Assembly: GCA_002308475.1 (NCBI GenBank)
Contig: DBVL01000125.1
Coordinates: 1-19,771, forward strand
Length of the DNA: 19,771 nucleotides
Direction: 5' to 3'
From: Spirochaetales bacterium UBA1265
GTDB lineage: Bacteria > Spirochaetota > Spirochaetia > Sphaerochaetales > Sphaerochaetaceae
Shown here one piece after another: positions 6,621-13,955 of this stretch (positions are counted from its first letter, which is position 1; each line of letters opens with the position of its first letter). The notes under the pieces were generated by a model. It was not told the DNA's origin. It made no database searches and saw only the letters and a program-made list of their open reading frames with translations. Both the position numbers and the translations under genes were made by a program.

Positions 6621-8615
6621 ATGTCTTTCAGCAATATATGTGGTCTTAAGTGTAAGAGAGGGAAAACCTTTCCTTACGGCTCAACAGTTCTTCCGGACGG
6701 AGGAATAAACTTTTCAGTGAATTCTCATCATGCGGAATCCTGTTTTCTTCAGCTATACAGTTCTGGAGAGACTAAGCCGTTTGCGGACATCCGTATACCG
6801 GATTCCTATAGAACAGGAGCTAATTTCTCAATTACAGTCTATGGCCTTGATTTTGAAAAACTTGAGTATACATACCGTTTCAAGGGTTCTGTAAATACAA
6901 TAGAGAATCTGAGATCTGACGAAAATACCGAAGTTCTTGACCCCTATTCAAAGCTTGTCTCAGGCCGTGAGGTCTGGGGAGGAGCCAGAGGAAAGAACGT
7001 ACCCTTCAGAAGCAAGGTTCTTTTTCAGGATTACGACTGGGAAGATGACCATGTTCTGGAAACTCCCATAGAGGACCTTGTTATTTACGAGATGCACGTC
7101 AGAGGAATCTCAATGGACAGCCCAGAGGTGAAGAGCAGAGGAACTTACGCCGGGGTGATTGAAAAGATTCCTTACTTCAAGGATCTGGGTGTGAACTGTC
7201 TGGAGCTTCTACCTGTTTTTGAGTTCAATGAACTTGAGTATGTGGGAAACATAAAAGACAGGGATATGTTCAATTACTGGGGCTATTCAACTGTAAGTTT
7301 CTTTGCCCCCAAGGCCGCCTACAGTTCAGACAAGTCCTATGCAGGAGCAGTCAGAGAGTTCAAGGACATGGTCAAAGCTCTTCATAAAAACGGGATTGAG
7401 GTGATTCTGGATGTGGTGTTCAACCATACTGCCGAGATGGGAAAGGGAGGACCTGTTTTAAACTACAGGGCCATAGATGACAGTATCTACTACATGAAAG
7501 ATGAAAACGGCGGGTATCCGAACTACAGCGGTTGCGGAAACACTTTCAACTGCAACCACCCTGTTGTAAGGGAACATATTCTTGACAGTCTGAGGTACTG
7601 GGTAACGGATTTCCATGTAGACGGGTTCCGTTTTGATGAGGCCCCTGTTCTTACAAGAGACAGTAAAGGAAAGCCCATGGAGAATCCTCCGTTGATTGAA
7701 GCCATAACAGAGGATCCCGTTCTCTCAAAAACAAAGGTGATAACAGAGACATGGGATGCAGCAGGTCTGGTACTGATAGGACGTTTCCCAGGAGGTCCCA
7801 GATGGGCTGAATGGAATGAGATATACAGAAACAGCCTCAGGGCCTTTGTCCGTGGAGATGAGGGTTCTGCACATAGAATAATCAGTGCAATAAAGGGTTC
7901 TCCTGAGTACTATAATGGTGAGAATGCTCATTCAACAGTGAACTTTGTAACCTGTCATGATGGTTTTACTCTCAATGACCTGGTCTCCTATAATCAAAAA
8001 CACAACCGGGAAAACGGCGAGGAGAACAGGGACGGAACAGACAACAACATAAGCTGGAACTGTGGAGTAGAGGGAGAAACAGATGACCGGTTTGTTGAAG
8101 ACCTCAGAAACCGACAGGTTAAAAATGCATTTGCGCTACTCATGCTGAGCCGCGGTGTCCCCATGATGAAAGCAGGAGATGAGATAAGGAACTCTCAGAA
8201 GGGAAACAACAACGTGTACTGTCAGGATGGTCCCTTGTCTTGGATAAACTGGGAAAACAGATCTCTTTATCCAGATGTCTATGACTTTTTCAAGGCAATG
8301 ATCCATCTCAGACTTCAAACCCCTGCTCTCAGAAAGAAAGATTCACACCTGACTTTCTTCTCCGCCGACGGAGCAGAGCTTCATGTAAACGACCATACCA
8401 GAGTTCTCAGCTTCATGTATGGGAGTAAGAAGGATGAGGAGGTTGTTTTCTGTGCGGCAAACACTTCAAATGAAGAGTGCAGGATAACAGTTCCTGAAGG
8501 CTTCCTCTGGTCTGTGGTTGCAGATAGTGCTCAGGCCCTTGAGGAGGGTAGTGAAATAACTTCTCATTTTGATCTTGGACCCAGAAGTGTGGCTGTCTTA
8601 AAAGGAAGAAGCTGA
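6621..8615 (+). CDS. glgX: Glycogen debranching enzyme / isoamylase-type GH13 hydrolase
   Basis: Hydrolyses alpha-1,6 branch points of glycogen or limit dextrins in the cytosol. It has 664 residues, with an N-terminal CBM48-like domain (about 15-110) and a GH13 barrel. The four GH13 signatures are present: ILDVVFNH (Asp264, His269), GFRFDEA (nucleophile Asp339), VITETWD (acid/base Glu376) and TCHDGFTLNDLVSY (His446, Asp447). The last is diagnostic of the GlgX/TreX/isoamylase group. No signal peptide is present, arguing against a secreted pullulanase. A GTG at 6600 would extend the frame, but AGGGG at 6611-6615 supports ATG 6621. The region II Asp-Glu (usually Asp-Leu) and region III Thr-Glu-Thr (usually Ala-Glu-Pro) are mild departures. 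It overlaps the Nudix gene by one base. Confidence 0.93.
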   Translation: MSFSNICGLKCKRGKTFPYGSTVLPDGGINFSVNSHHAESCFLQLYSSGETKPFADIRIPDSYRTGANFSITVYGLDFEKLEYTYRFKGSVNTIENLRSDENTEVLDPYSKLVSGREVWGGARGKNVPFRSKVLFQDYDWEDDHVLETPIEDLVIYEMHVRGISMDSPEVKSRGTYAGVIEKIPYFKDLGVNCLELLPVFEFNELEYVGNIKDRDMFNYWGYSTVSFFAPKAAYSSDKSYAGAVREFKDMVKALHKNGIEVILDVVFNHTAEMGKGGPVLNYRAIDDSIYYMKDENGGYPNYSGCGNTFNCNHPVVREHILDSLRYWVTDFHVDGFRFDEAPVLTRDSKGKPMENPPLIEAITEDPVLSKTKVITETWDAAGLVLIGRFPGGPRWAEWNEIYRNSLRAFVRGDEGSAHRIISAIKGSPEYYNGENAHSTVNFVTCHDGFTLNDLVSYNQKHNRENGEENRDGTDNNISWNCGVEGETDDRFVEDLRNRQVKNAFALLMLSRGVPMMKAGDEIRNSQKGNNNVYCQDGPLSWINWENRSLYPDVYDFFKAMIHLRLQTPALRKKDSHLTFFSADGAELHVNDHTRVLSFMYGSKKDEEVVFCAANTSNEECRITVPEGFLWSVVADSAQALEEGSEITSHFDLGPRSVAVLKGRS

Positions 8616-9088
8616 TGCCCTCTTATATTCAGGAGCTGAGAAAAGCTGTGGGGCACAGAACCATCATTCACTGTGCGGCCAGCATAATTGTGGTAGATCC
8701 GGCAGGGCGTCTTCTTCTCGGTCTCAGGGCAGATAACAACACATGGTGCTACTCCGGTGGGGCTGTGGAGATAGATGAGAAGGTTGAGGACTGTGCAAGA
8801 CGAGAGCTTAAGGAGGAGATGGGGCTTGAGGCTGGCTCTCTGGAGCTCTTCATTATAAATTCCGGTCCTGAAGCACACTATGTCTATCCCAACGGGGATG
8901 AGGTTTCAAATGTTGAGATAGTCTACATCTGCAGGGATTACAAAGGACGGCCTGAGTGCGCAGACAAGGAAATGAAGGCTCTTGAGTACTTCTATCCCGA
9001 GGAAATTAGTCTGGAGATGGTTTGCCCTCCCGTAAGACCAGTCATAGAGAGGTACAAGAGTCAGTTCTGTAAGCAGGAACAGAGATAA
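8615..9088 (+). CDS. Nudix hydrolase
   Basis: A 157-residue cytosolic hydrolase of nucleoside diphosphate derivatives. A perfect Nudix box (GX5EX7REUXEEXGU) spans residues 49-71, with Gly49, Glu55, Arg63-Glu64, Glu67-Glu68 and Gly70, giving the Mg-binding glutamates. The ATG overlaps the glgX stop (TGATG) and AAGGAAG lies 5 nt upstream. The coupling to a glycogen debranching enzyme invites the idea of an ADP-sugar substrate, but Nudix specificity cannot be assigned from the box alone and the YPNGDEV segment is not diagnostic. Family assignment is secure; the substrate is unknown. Confidence 0.93.
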   Translation: MPSYIQELRKAVGHRTIIHCAASIIVVDPAGRLLLGLRADNNTWCYSGGAVEIDEKVEDCARRELKEEMGLEAGSLELFIINSGPEAHYVYPNGDEVSNVEIVYICRDYKGRPECADKEMKALEYFYPEEISLEMVCPPVRPVIERYKSQFCKQEQR

Positions 9089-9096
9089 TACTTTTC

Positions 9097-9125
9097 TTGC
9101 TTTTCGCTTCTTTCACACTTAAAAT
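9097..9125 (+). promoter_or_regulatory. Sigma-70-type promoter of hpf
   Basis: TTGCTT (9097-9102), a 17-nt spacer and TAAAAT (9120-9125), placing transcription start near 9132 and giving a leader of about 28 nt that contains AAGGAGG at 9146-9152. This is a conventional leadered promoter, unlike most others in the window. Prediction by eye. Confidence 0.55.
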
Positions 9126-9159
9126 TTAGGTATACCAAAGCATAAAAGGAGGCTAAGCC

Positions 9160-9456
9160 ATGAATTTGAATGTCAGAGGTATTCGTTATCAGGTAAGTGA
9201 TGAGACAAGGGCTTTTCTGGACAAGAAGCTTCAGAAACTTCAATTTGCAGAAGGATATCTGCAGGATTTGGATATTGTCATGAAAAGAGAAACCGTTGGT
9301 CAGGGCTTTCATATAGATGCCCAGCTTCATTTCAAATGGGGAGCCATAAAGATGGTCAGCTATGACTGTTATGAGCTCTACGAGGGAATTGAGGCCATTG
9401 CAGACAAGATTGAAGCTGCAGCCAGAAAGGAAAAAAGCAAGGTTATTGAAAACTGA
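9160..9456 (+). CDS. hpf: Ribosome hibernation promoting factor, short form
   Basis: Binds the decoding region of the 30S subunit and silences ribosomes in stationary phase. It has 98 residues, equal to the short HPF/YfiA class, with no C-terminal dimerisation domain. The order of elements fits the beta-alpha-beta-beta-beta-alpha fold: MNLNVRGIRY, a first helix SDETRAFLDKKLQKL, the IDAQLHF strand and a second helix with YEGIEAIADKIEAAARK. AAGGAGG 7 nt before the ATG is the strongest Shine-Dalgarno in the window. The gene has its own promoter and terminator. In many diderms hpf directly follows rpoN; here it is about 1.8 kb away and points towards rpoN. Confidence 0.93.
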   Translation: MNLNVRGIRYQVSDETRAFLDKKLQKLQFAEGYLQDLDIVMKRETVGQGFHIDAQLHFKWGAIKMVSYDCYELYEGIEAIADKIEAAARKEKSKVIEN

Positions 9457-9480
9457 TTATTCAGCAGAAAACTATAATTC

Positions 9481-9515
9481 AATCCGGGAGGAAGATTTCT
9501 TCCCGGATTTTTATA
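9481..9515 (+). terminator. Rho-independent terminator after hpf
   Basis: AATCCGGGA (9481-9489) pairs with TCCCGGATT (9501-9509) around an 11-nt loop, followed by a T-rich tract (TTTTTATATT). The 9-bp stem and T run are classic. It insulates lexA from hpf transcription. Confidence 0.88.
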
Positions 9516-9523
9516 TTAAGGGG

Positions 9524-9539
9524 CTTAACAGGCGTTAAG
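9524..9539 (+). promoter_or_regulatory. Candidate LexA operator (SOS box) in the lexA promoter
   Basis: CTTAAC-AGGC-GTTAAG is a perfect 6-4-6 palindrome covering the lexA -35 hexamer, 49 nt upstream of the lexA start codon. A further half-site GTTAAG lies at 9546-9551 and a degraded CTTAAC copy at 9569-9574. LexA normally represses its own gene, so an autoregulatory box is expected here. The spacing equals the Bacillus type box (CGAAC-N4-GTTCG) but the half-site differs. Assignment is inference. Confidence 0.65.
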
Positions 9540-9553
9540 AGTTATGTTAAGAT
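9525..9553 (+). promoter_or_regulatory. Promoter of lexA-holA
   Basis: TTAACA (9525-9530) serves as -35, followed by a 17-nt spacer and an extended -10, TG-T-TAAGAT (9545-9553). Transcription would start near 9560, leaving a leader of about 28 nt with AGGGG at 9576-9580. The -35 lies wholly inside the palindromic candidate operator. Confidence 0.55.
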
Positions 9554-9587
9554 AAAAACAGATAACTACTTAACCAGGGGTTTTAAG

Positions 9588-10211
9588 ATGAAAGGACTTA
9601 CCAAAAGACAGCAGGAAGTTGTGGAGTTTATAGAAAACTACATGGATACAAATGGGTTTTCTCCCAGTGTCAGGGATATTGCTGATAACTTCGGATTCTC
9701 TCCAAAGGCCGCCTATGACCACATGACTGCCTTGAAGAAGAAGGGAATTATAAAGACTGCAGACAACCTTCCAAGAGGTCTTGCTCTGGTTAAGAGGTCT
9801 TCAAATTCCGAGAACCTTATCTTCAAAATTCCCTTGGTAGGAACTACCGCCGCAGGGGCTCCTATTCTTTCAGAAGAAAACTATGATGGCTACGTAAGCA
9901 TTCCGCAGAGCCTTCTCTCAAGAGGGGATTCAGATAACCTCTATGCTTTAAGAGTCCGCGGAGACAGCATGATTGAAGACGGTATAAATGACGGAGATCT
10001 AGCCATCATGCTCAAAACCAAAACAGCAGACAACGGAGATATTGTTGCAGCAAGCATAGGAGAGGATGAGGAGTATTCCATTACACTCAAGCATTTTTAC
10101 AAGACTGCTGACCGTTATGAACTCAGGCCGGCAAATTCAGCCTACAAGAGCCTTATCTCCACTCATTGTGATGTTCACGGAAAACTTCTCATGATCATCA
10201 GGAACTACTGA
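9588..10211 (+). CDS. lexA: LexA, SOS transcriptional repressor
   Basis: Repressor of DNA-damage genes that self-cleaves when RecA is activated. It has 207 residues, the usual length. The winged-helix DNA-binding domain occupies residues 1-70 (LTKRQQEVVEFI at the start; SPSVRDIADNFGFSPKAAYDH for the helix-turn-helix). The peptidase S24 domain has the Ala89-Gly90 cleavage site in TTAAGAP, catalytic Ser127 in GDSMIEDG and Lys168 in ITLKHF. All functional residues are intact. AGGGG lies 7 nt upstream. The recognition helix differs from E. coli and Bacillus LexA, consistent with an unusual operator. The stop overlaps the holA start by one base. Confidence 0.96.
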   Translation: MKGLTKRQQEVVEFIENYMDTNGFSPSVRDIADNFGFSPKAAYDHMTALKKKGIIKTADNLPRGLALVKRSSNSENLIFKIPLVGTTAAGAPILSEENYDGYVSIPQSLLSRGDSDNLYALRVRGDSMIEDGINDGDLAIMLKTKTADNGDIVAASIGEDEEYSITLKHFYKTADRYELRPANSAYKSLISTHCDVHGKLLMIIRNY

Positions 10212-11236
10212 TGGAGAAAATCTACCTTCTTCTCGGGCCGGAAAAGGGCCTGAAAAGTGATTTTATTAAACGTATAAAGACCTCTATTGGAGAGTGCGAG
10301 GTTTCTCGTTTTCATGCCTTTGAAGACTATGAAGACGGTCTTTATGCCCAGCTTGGAAGTGATGATCTGTTTGCGGCAAAAAAGCTTGTTATCTTTGATG
10401 AGGTTCAGGAACTGAAGACAAAGGACAAGATTGAGCCTTTGGTCTCATACATGAAGAATCCATCTGACTCCATAGTGCTGATTCTTGTTTCTTCTCAGAT
10501 GAAGGTTGCGGCGGAGATAATGACTGCTGTTTCCAATCAGAAAGAGGGCATTCAGCTGTTCTATGAGCTTTTTGAAAACAAGAAGGAGGAGTGGGTTTCT
10601 GCTTTCTTTGCGAGAAACGGAATTAGAGCTTCTCAAGAGGCAGTTTCTGCCATCATCTCCAGAGTTGAGAACAACACAGGGGAGTTTGAGGTAGTCTGTT
10701 CGCAGCTTGTCATGTATCTGAGAACCGTGGCAGGTAGAGACAATCTGACAACAGAAGACGTGGAAGATTTCCTGACCCATACAAAAGGTGAGGATGAGTT
10801 CAGTCTTTTCTGCTTCCTTGCCTCTGGAGATTTGGATAAATCCATAGACTGCCTGAGGGCCATCATCAGTTCTTCGGAGTCTCCGAGTATGAGTGCTTCC
10901 CTTATTGCAGTAAAGCTTTCCTATTATTTCCGAAGAGCTCTTTCCTTGGCAAATCTTTCTGCCTCCATGCCCATGGACAAGGCGTTTGCTTCCAAATTCT
11001 ATGAAGATGACAGACCTGTTACCGCCAGAAAGGTAAAAGACAGCTATCTGAAGGCGCTGAGAACATATTCAAAACGGGATTTGGAACGTATTCTGGTTCT
11101 GCTTGCCGAGTATGATATAAAAATCAAGGAAGGTGGAAGGCTTCAGAATATTATGATGGAGAAGTGTCTATTTGATATTGTGAAGACAAAGGGAAAACAC
11201 CCTGCCTCTGTCACTTTCTTGAAAATGACGAATTGA
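10211..11236 (+). CDS. holA: DNA polymerase III delta subunit
   Basis: Clamp-loader subunit that opens the beta sliding clamp. It has 341 residues, typical of HolA. Recognisable features are the N-terminal YLLLGPEKGLKSDFI in place of the usual YLLYGPEEFL, the DDLFAAKKLVIFDE segment (residues 51-64), SIVLILVS before the second domain, and the C-terminal helical collar with YFFRRA-like and LKIKEG-like sequences (YYFRRALSL, YDIKIKEG). As in other delta subunits there is no functional Walker A. The ATG overlaps the lexA stop (TGATG) with AGGA 7 nt upstream, so it is translated from the lexA transcript. The last 26 nt overlap the end of rpoN on the other strand, and no terminator is seen between them. 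Confidence 0.9.
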   Translation: MEKIYLLLGPEKGLKSDFIKRIKTSIGECEVSRFHAFEDYEDGLYAQLGSDDLFAAKKLVIFDEVQELKTKDKIEPLVSYMKNPSDSIVLILVSSQMKVAAEIMTAVSNQKEGIQLFYELFENKKEEWVSAFFARNGIRASQEAVSAIISRVENNTGEFEVVCSQLVMYLRTVAGRDNLTTEDVEDFLTHTKGEDEFSLFCFLASGDLDKSIDCLRAIISSSESPSMSASLIAVKLSYYFRRALSLANLSASMPMDKAFASKFYEDDRPVTARKVKDSYLKALRTYSKRDLERILVLLAEYDIKIKEGGRLQNIMMEKCLFDIVKTKGKHPASVTFLKMTN

Positions 11237-12599
11237 TATTCAGCTCGCTTCTGTACTTGCTTACTGTTCTTCTTGCACAGGAAACACCTTTTTCCTTGAG
11301 AAGGTCGGATATCTTCTGGTCAGAAAGCTTCGGGTTTTCAGTTATTATCTCTGAAATCATATCCTTAACCGCATTTCTGCTCATGCTCTCACCGCTGTCT
11401 GTAGCCACTCCCTGGGAGAAGAAATACTTAAGCTGGAAGAGACCCCAGTCAGTATCTACCCACTTGCTCTGAGAAAGCCTGCTCACCGTTGTTTCATGCA
11501 CACCTATCTTTTCCGCTATTTCTTTGAGTGAGAGGGCTTTCAGATATCTGGGGCCGTTGGTGAAAAAGTCATGCTGAGCCTCCATAAGGGCCACCGCAGC
11601 CTTGTACATGGTCTGGTAACGGAGCTGAACCTGCCTTATGAGAAGTTTTGCATCTGCAAGAGAAGCGCTTATGTATTTGGATGTCTCTTTAGCCTCAGGA
11701 CCGCTGAGAGTGTCTGCAAGTCTTACGAAGGAATCCGAGATTTCCAGATCCGGCAGACTGTCTCTGTTAAGAGTGAGAACCAGGCGTGCTCCTTTTGTTC
11801 TTATGGAGAATTCAGGAACAACATACGTTTCAGCTGAAGCGGAGAAGTTTCTTCCCGGGTATGGTGTAAAGGATTTTAGAATGGAGTAGAAGGTCTGCAG
11901 GTCCTCTTCTGAGATTTTGAGAGCACGGGAAACCTCAGAGAATTTTCCGCTGTTGAGTTTCTCCAGATAATCATAGACCATGGCGGAGAAGATTTTCAGA
12001 TCTTCCTCGTTCATCCCGGAGCACCTGGCCTGGACAACCAGAGACTCTCTGAAGTCTTTTACACAAACCCCGTAGGGATCAAAGGACTGAACAAGGGATA
12101 GGGCTGTTTCCAAGTCTTTCTCATCATAGGTTTTCTCTTCAAAAAGAGAAGAAAGAGGAAGAATGAAAAAGCCGTTCTCATCAAGGTTCCCTATCAGCAT
12201 CTCTGCTATTTCAGCTACCGTTTCATCGGTATTTGTTTCACCCAGCTGGGAGAGCAGGTGTTCACTCAGACTCTCTCCCGGAGCGGAAGAGTTCTCAAGC
12301 ATTTCCTGCTTTCTGTCTGAGGCTTCATAGTCGGAAGAAGAAAAGGAGGAAAGTTCATAATCAGCTGCATCTGGAGCATCTGAGAATCCGTCAGAATCCT
12401 CTTTCTCTGAAGGTGTACTTGCCTTTACAGGCTCCTCATATCCGCCTTCCGGAATCTCTAGGGCGGGATTTTTCTCTATTTCTTCCTGAATATGGGTTTT
12501 CAATTCCTGAACGGGAAGGGTGAGGAGAGCAAGGGACTGCAGCATCTGAGGGGAGAGGATCTGTTCCTGTTTCAGACTCTGGTTAAGGCTTAAATCCAT
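11211..12599 (-). CDS. rpoN: RNA polymerase sigma-54 factor
   Basis: Directs RNA polymerase to -24/-12 promoters that need an AAA+ activator. It has 462 residues. The N-terminal activator-interacting region I is clear (SLNQSLKQEQILSPQMLQSL, residues 3-22, then ELKTHIQEEIEKNPALE), followed by an acidic region II rich in Ser, Asp and Glu. The core-binding domain comes next, then the helix-turn-helix with KEIAEKIGVHETTVSRL and KYFFSQG. The RpoN box ARRTVSKYR is at residues 442-450 and nearly matches the consensus. The ATG overlaps the lptB stop by one base and GAGGAGG precedes it. It is the last gene of lptCAB-rpoN. No bacterial enhancer-binding protein and no convincing -24/-12 promoter lie in the window, so its regulon here is unknown. 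Confidence 0.96.
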   Translation of the reverse strand: MDLSLNQSLKQEQILSPQMLQSLALLTLPVQELKTHIQEEIEKNPALEIPEGGYEEPVKASTPSEKEDSDGFSDAPDAADYELSSFSSSDYEASDRKQEMLENSSAPGESLSEHLLSQLGETNTDETVAEIAEMLIGNLDENGFFILPLSSLFEEKTYDEKDLETALSLVQSFDPYGVCVKDFRESLVVQARCSGMNEEDLKIFSAMVYDYLEKLNSGKFSEVSRALKISEEDLQTFYSILKSFTPYPGRNFSASAETYVVPEFSIRTKGARLVLTLNRDSLPDLEISDSFVRLADTLSGPEAKETSKYISASLADAKLLIRQVQLRYQTMYKAAVALMEAQHDFFTNGPRYLKALSLKEIAEKIGVHETTVSRLSQSKWVDTDWGLFQLKYFFSQGVATDSGESMSRNAVKDMISEIITENPKLSDQKISDLLKEKGVSCARRTVSKYRSELNINSSFSRK

Positions 12600-13339
12600 C
12601 AGTCCTCCTCAAACAGGTCTCCAAAGTAGATCTGACGGGCTATCTCATTTTTCAGAAGTTCTTCCTTACCTCCGGAAACAAGAATGCTTCCGCCACTGAT
12701 TATGTGGGAACAGTCGGTAATGGCAAGAGTATCACGGACATTGTGATCCGTAAGAAGAACACCTATTCCCCTGTTTGCAAGATCCCTGATTATGTGGCGT
12801 ATCTCATAGACGGCCTTAGGGTCAATCCCTGCAAAAGGCTCGTCAAGAAGCAGAAACCTTGGATTTGTAGCAAGGGCTCTGGCTATTTCGGTTCTGCGTC
12901 TCTCTCCACCGCTGAGTGTGTAGCCCTTCTGAGTAGCTATGGAACTGAGACCAAAACTCTCAATCAGGCTCTCAGTAAGATCCTTTTTTTCAGCTCGTGT
13001 CAGATCTTCTCTGCTTTCAGAGACAAGCATTATATTATCAAATACGCTGAGTTTTCGGAAAACAGAAGGCTCCTGGGGCAGATAGGACAGGCCCAGGCGA
13101 GAGCGCTTGTGCATGGGAAGATCTGTAATCTCCGTGTCATTTACGAATATCCTGCCTCCACTGGTTGCTATGAAACCCACCACCATATAGAACGTGGTTG
13201 TCTTTCCCGCTCCGTTGGGGCCGAGCAGGCCAATGACTTGACCACCTTCCATGCTGAGACTTATGTCTTTTACCACTTCACGTTTTCCGTAAAACTTCTT
13301 CAGGTGCTCCAAGCGGAGGACAGCTTTTGTATTATCCAT
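12599..13339 (-). CDS. lptB: LPS export ABC transporter ATP-binding protein
   Basis: Cytosolic ATPase that powers extraction of lipopolysaccharide from the inner membrane by LptB2FG. It has 246 residues, the usual size. All ABC elements are present: Walker A GPNGAGKTT (residues 40-48), Q-loop LPQEPSVFRKLSV, signature LSGGERRR, Walker B FLLLDEPFAGIDP and switch His in LLTDHNV. The long match to the LptB pattern around the Q-loop (YLPQEPSVFRKL) separates it from LivF/LivG-type ATPases. The start overlaps the end of lptA by 8 nt and AGGAG precedes it. The LptF/LptG permeases are not in this window. Confidence 0.95.
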   Translation of the reverse strand: MDNTKAVLRLEHLKKFYGKREVVKDISLSMEGGQVIGLLGPNGAGKTTTFYMVVGFIATSGGRIFVNDTEITDLPMHKRSRLGLSYLPQEPSVFRKLSVFDNIMLVSESREDLTRAEKKDLTESLIESFGLSSIATQKGYTLSGGERRRTEIARALATNPRFLLLDEPFAGIDPKAVYEIRHIIRDLANRGIGVLLTDHNVRDTLAITDCSHIISGGSILVSGGKEELLKNEIARQIYFGDLFEED

Positions 13340-13955
13340 TTATCTCTCCTGTTATGGAGCCTGAGAGCTCTATTTCCTCAGTTTTAATGTTCACGGAAAT
13401 CTCTGAAGCTCTGTATGCGTCCTCACCCCAGGTGACAGAGGCCTGCCCGGAAAGAGTCAGAATCTGGCTGTCAGCGTTGTAGGTGATTATGTCTGCGGAG
13501 CACTTGAGTAGCCCCTTTTCTGTCTCCTGGGAGATGGATGCTCTCATCTGGATTATTATTTCAGATGTTCCTTCGTTGTATTCTATTCGGGCACCGCTGA
13601 TTCTGGCCTGGTTTTTTTTGTCTTCCATTTCAACCCAGCCATCGGAGAGGAGGAGTTTCTCAAGGCGATCATAAAAGACATTGCTCCCCACAAGGGAGAT
13701 TTCTCTTTCGTTATCTGTAACGGAAACGTTGCCGGTGCAGCGAACATATCTGTAATCCTCTCCATAGATAAAAATCCTGTCTGAGGTCAGCTCAATGCTT
13801 TCAGAGGAAACTCCGGCGCCCCCGGTCAGTGTTACGGTTCTGTTTCCGTCTTCAAGGCTGACTGAGGTTTTCCCTCCGTAGAAGGAGATGGGTGCGGCGG
13901 AGAGGGGCAGGACAAGCAACAGGGAAAGCAGGAAAATAATGGTCTTCTTATTCAC
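13332..13955 (-). CDS. lptA: LptA/OstA-like periplasmic LPS transport protein
   Basis: Predicted periplasmic beta-jellyroll protein that bridges inner and outer membranes for LPS transport. A signal peptide is visible: Asn-Lys-Lys, then a Leu-rich core, and a Leu-Ser-Ala-Ala cleavage region near residues 20-23. After that come repeated OstA-type strands (AGVSSESIELTSDRIFIYG, CSADIITYNADSQIL, LSGQASVTWG). The GTG at 13955 is chosen because AAGGGAGG lies 7 nt upstream. The open frame continues further upstream in the same phase over lptC, but those residues lack signal-peptide character. The mature protein is about 185 residues, close to LptA. It overlaps lptC by 8 nt and lptB by 8 nt. Sequence similarity in this family is low, so the name rests partly on synteny. 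Confidence 0.85.
   Translation of the reverse strand: MNKKTIIFLLSLLLVLPLSAAPISFYGGKTSVSLEDGNRTVTLTGGAGVSSESIELTSDRIFIYGEDYRYVRCTGNVSVTDNEREISLVGSNVFYDRLEKLLLSDGWVEMEDKKNQARISGARIEYNEGTSEIIIQMRASISQETEKGLLKCSADIITYNADSQILTLSGQASVTWGEDAYRASEISVNIKTEEIELSGSITGEING

Noticed and set aside
12704..13387. A 227-codon open frame antisense to lptB
   Set aside because: lptB has all ABC motifs on the other strand, and the antisense translation is rich in Ser/Cys with no domain character.
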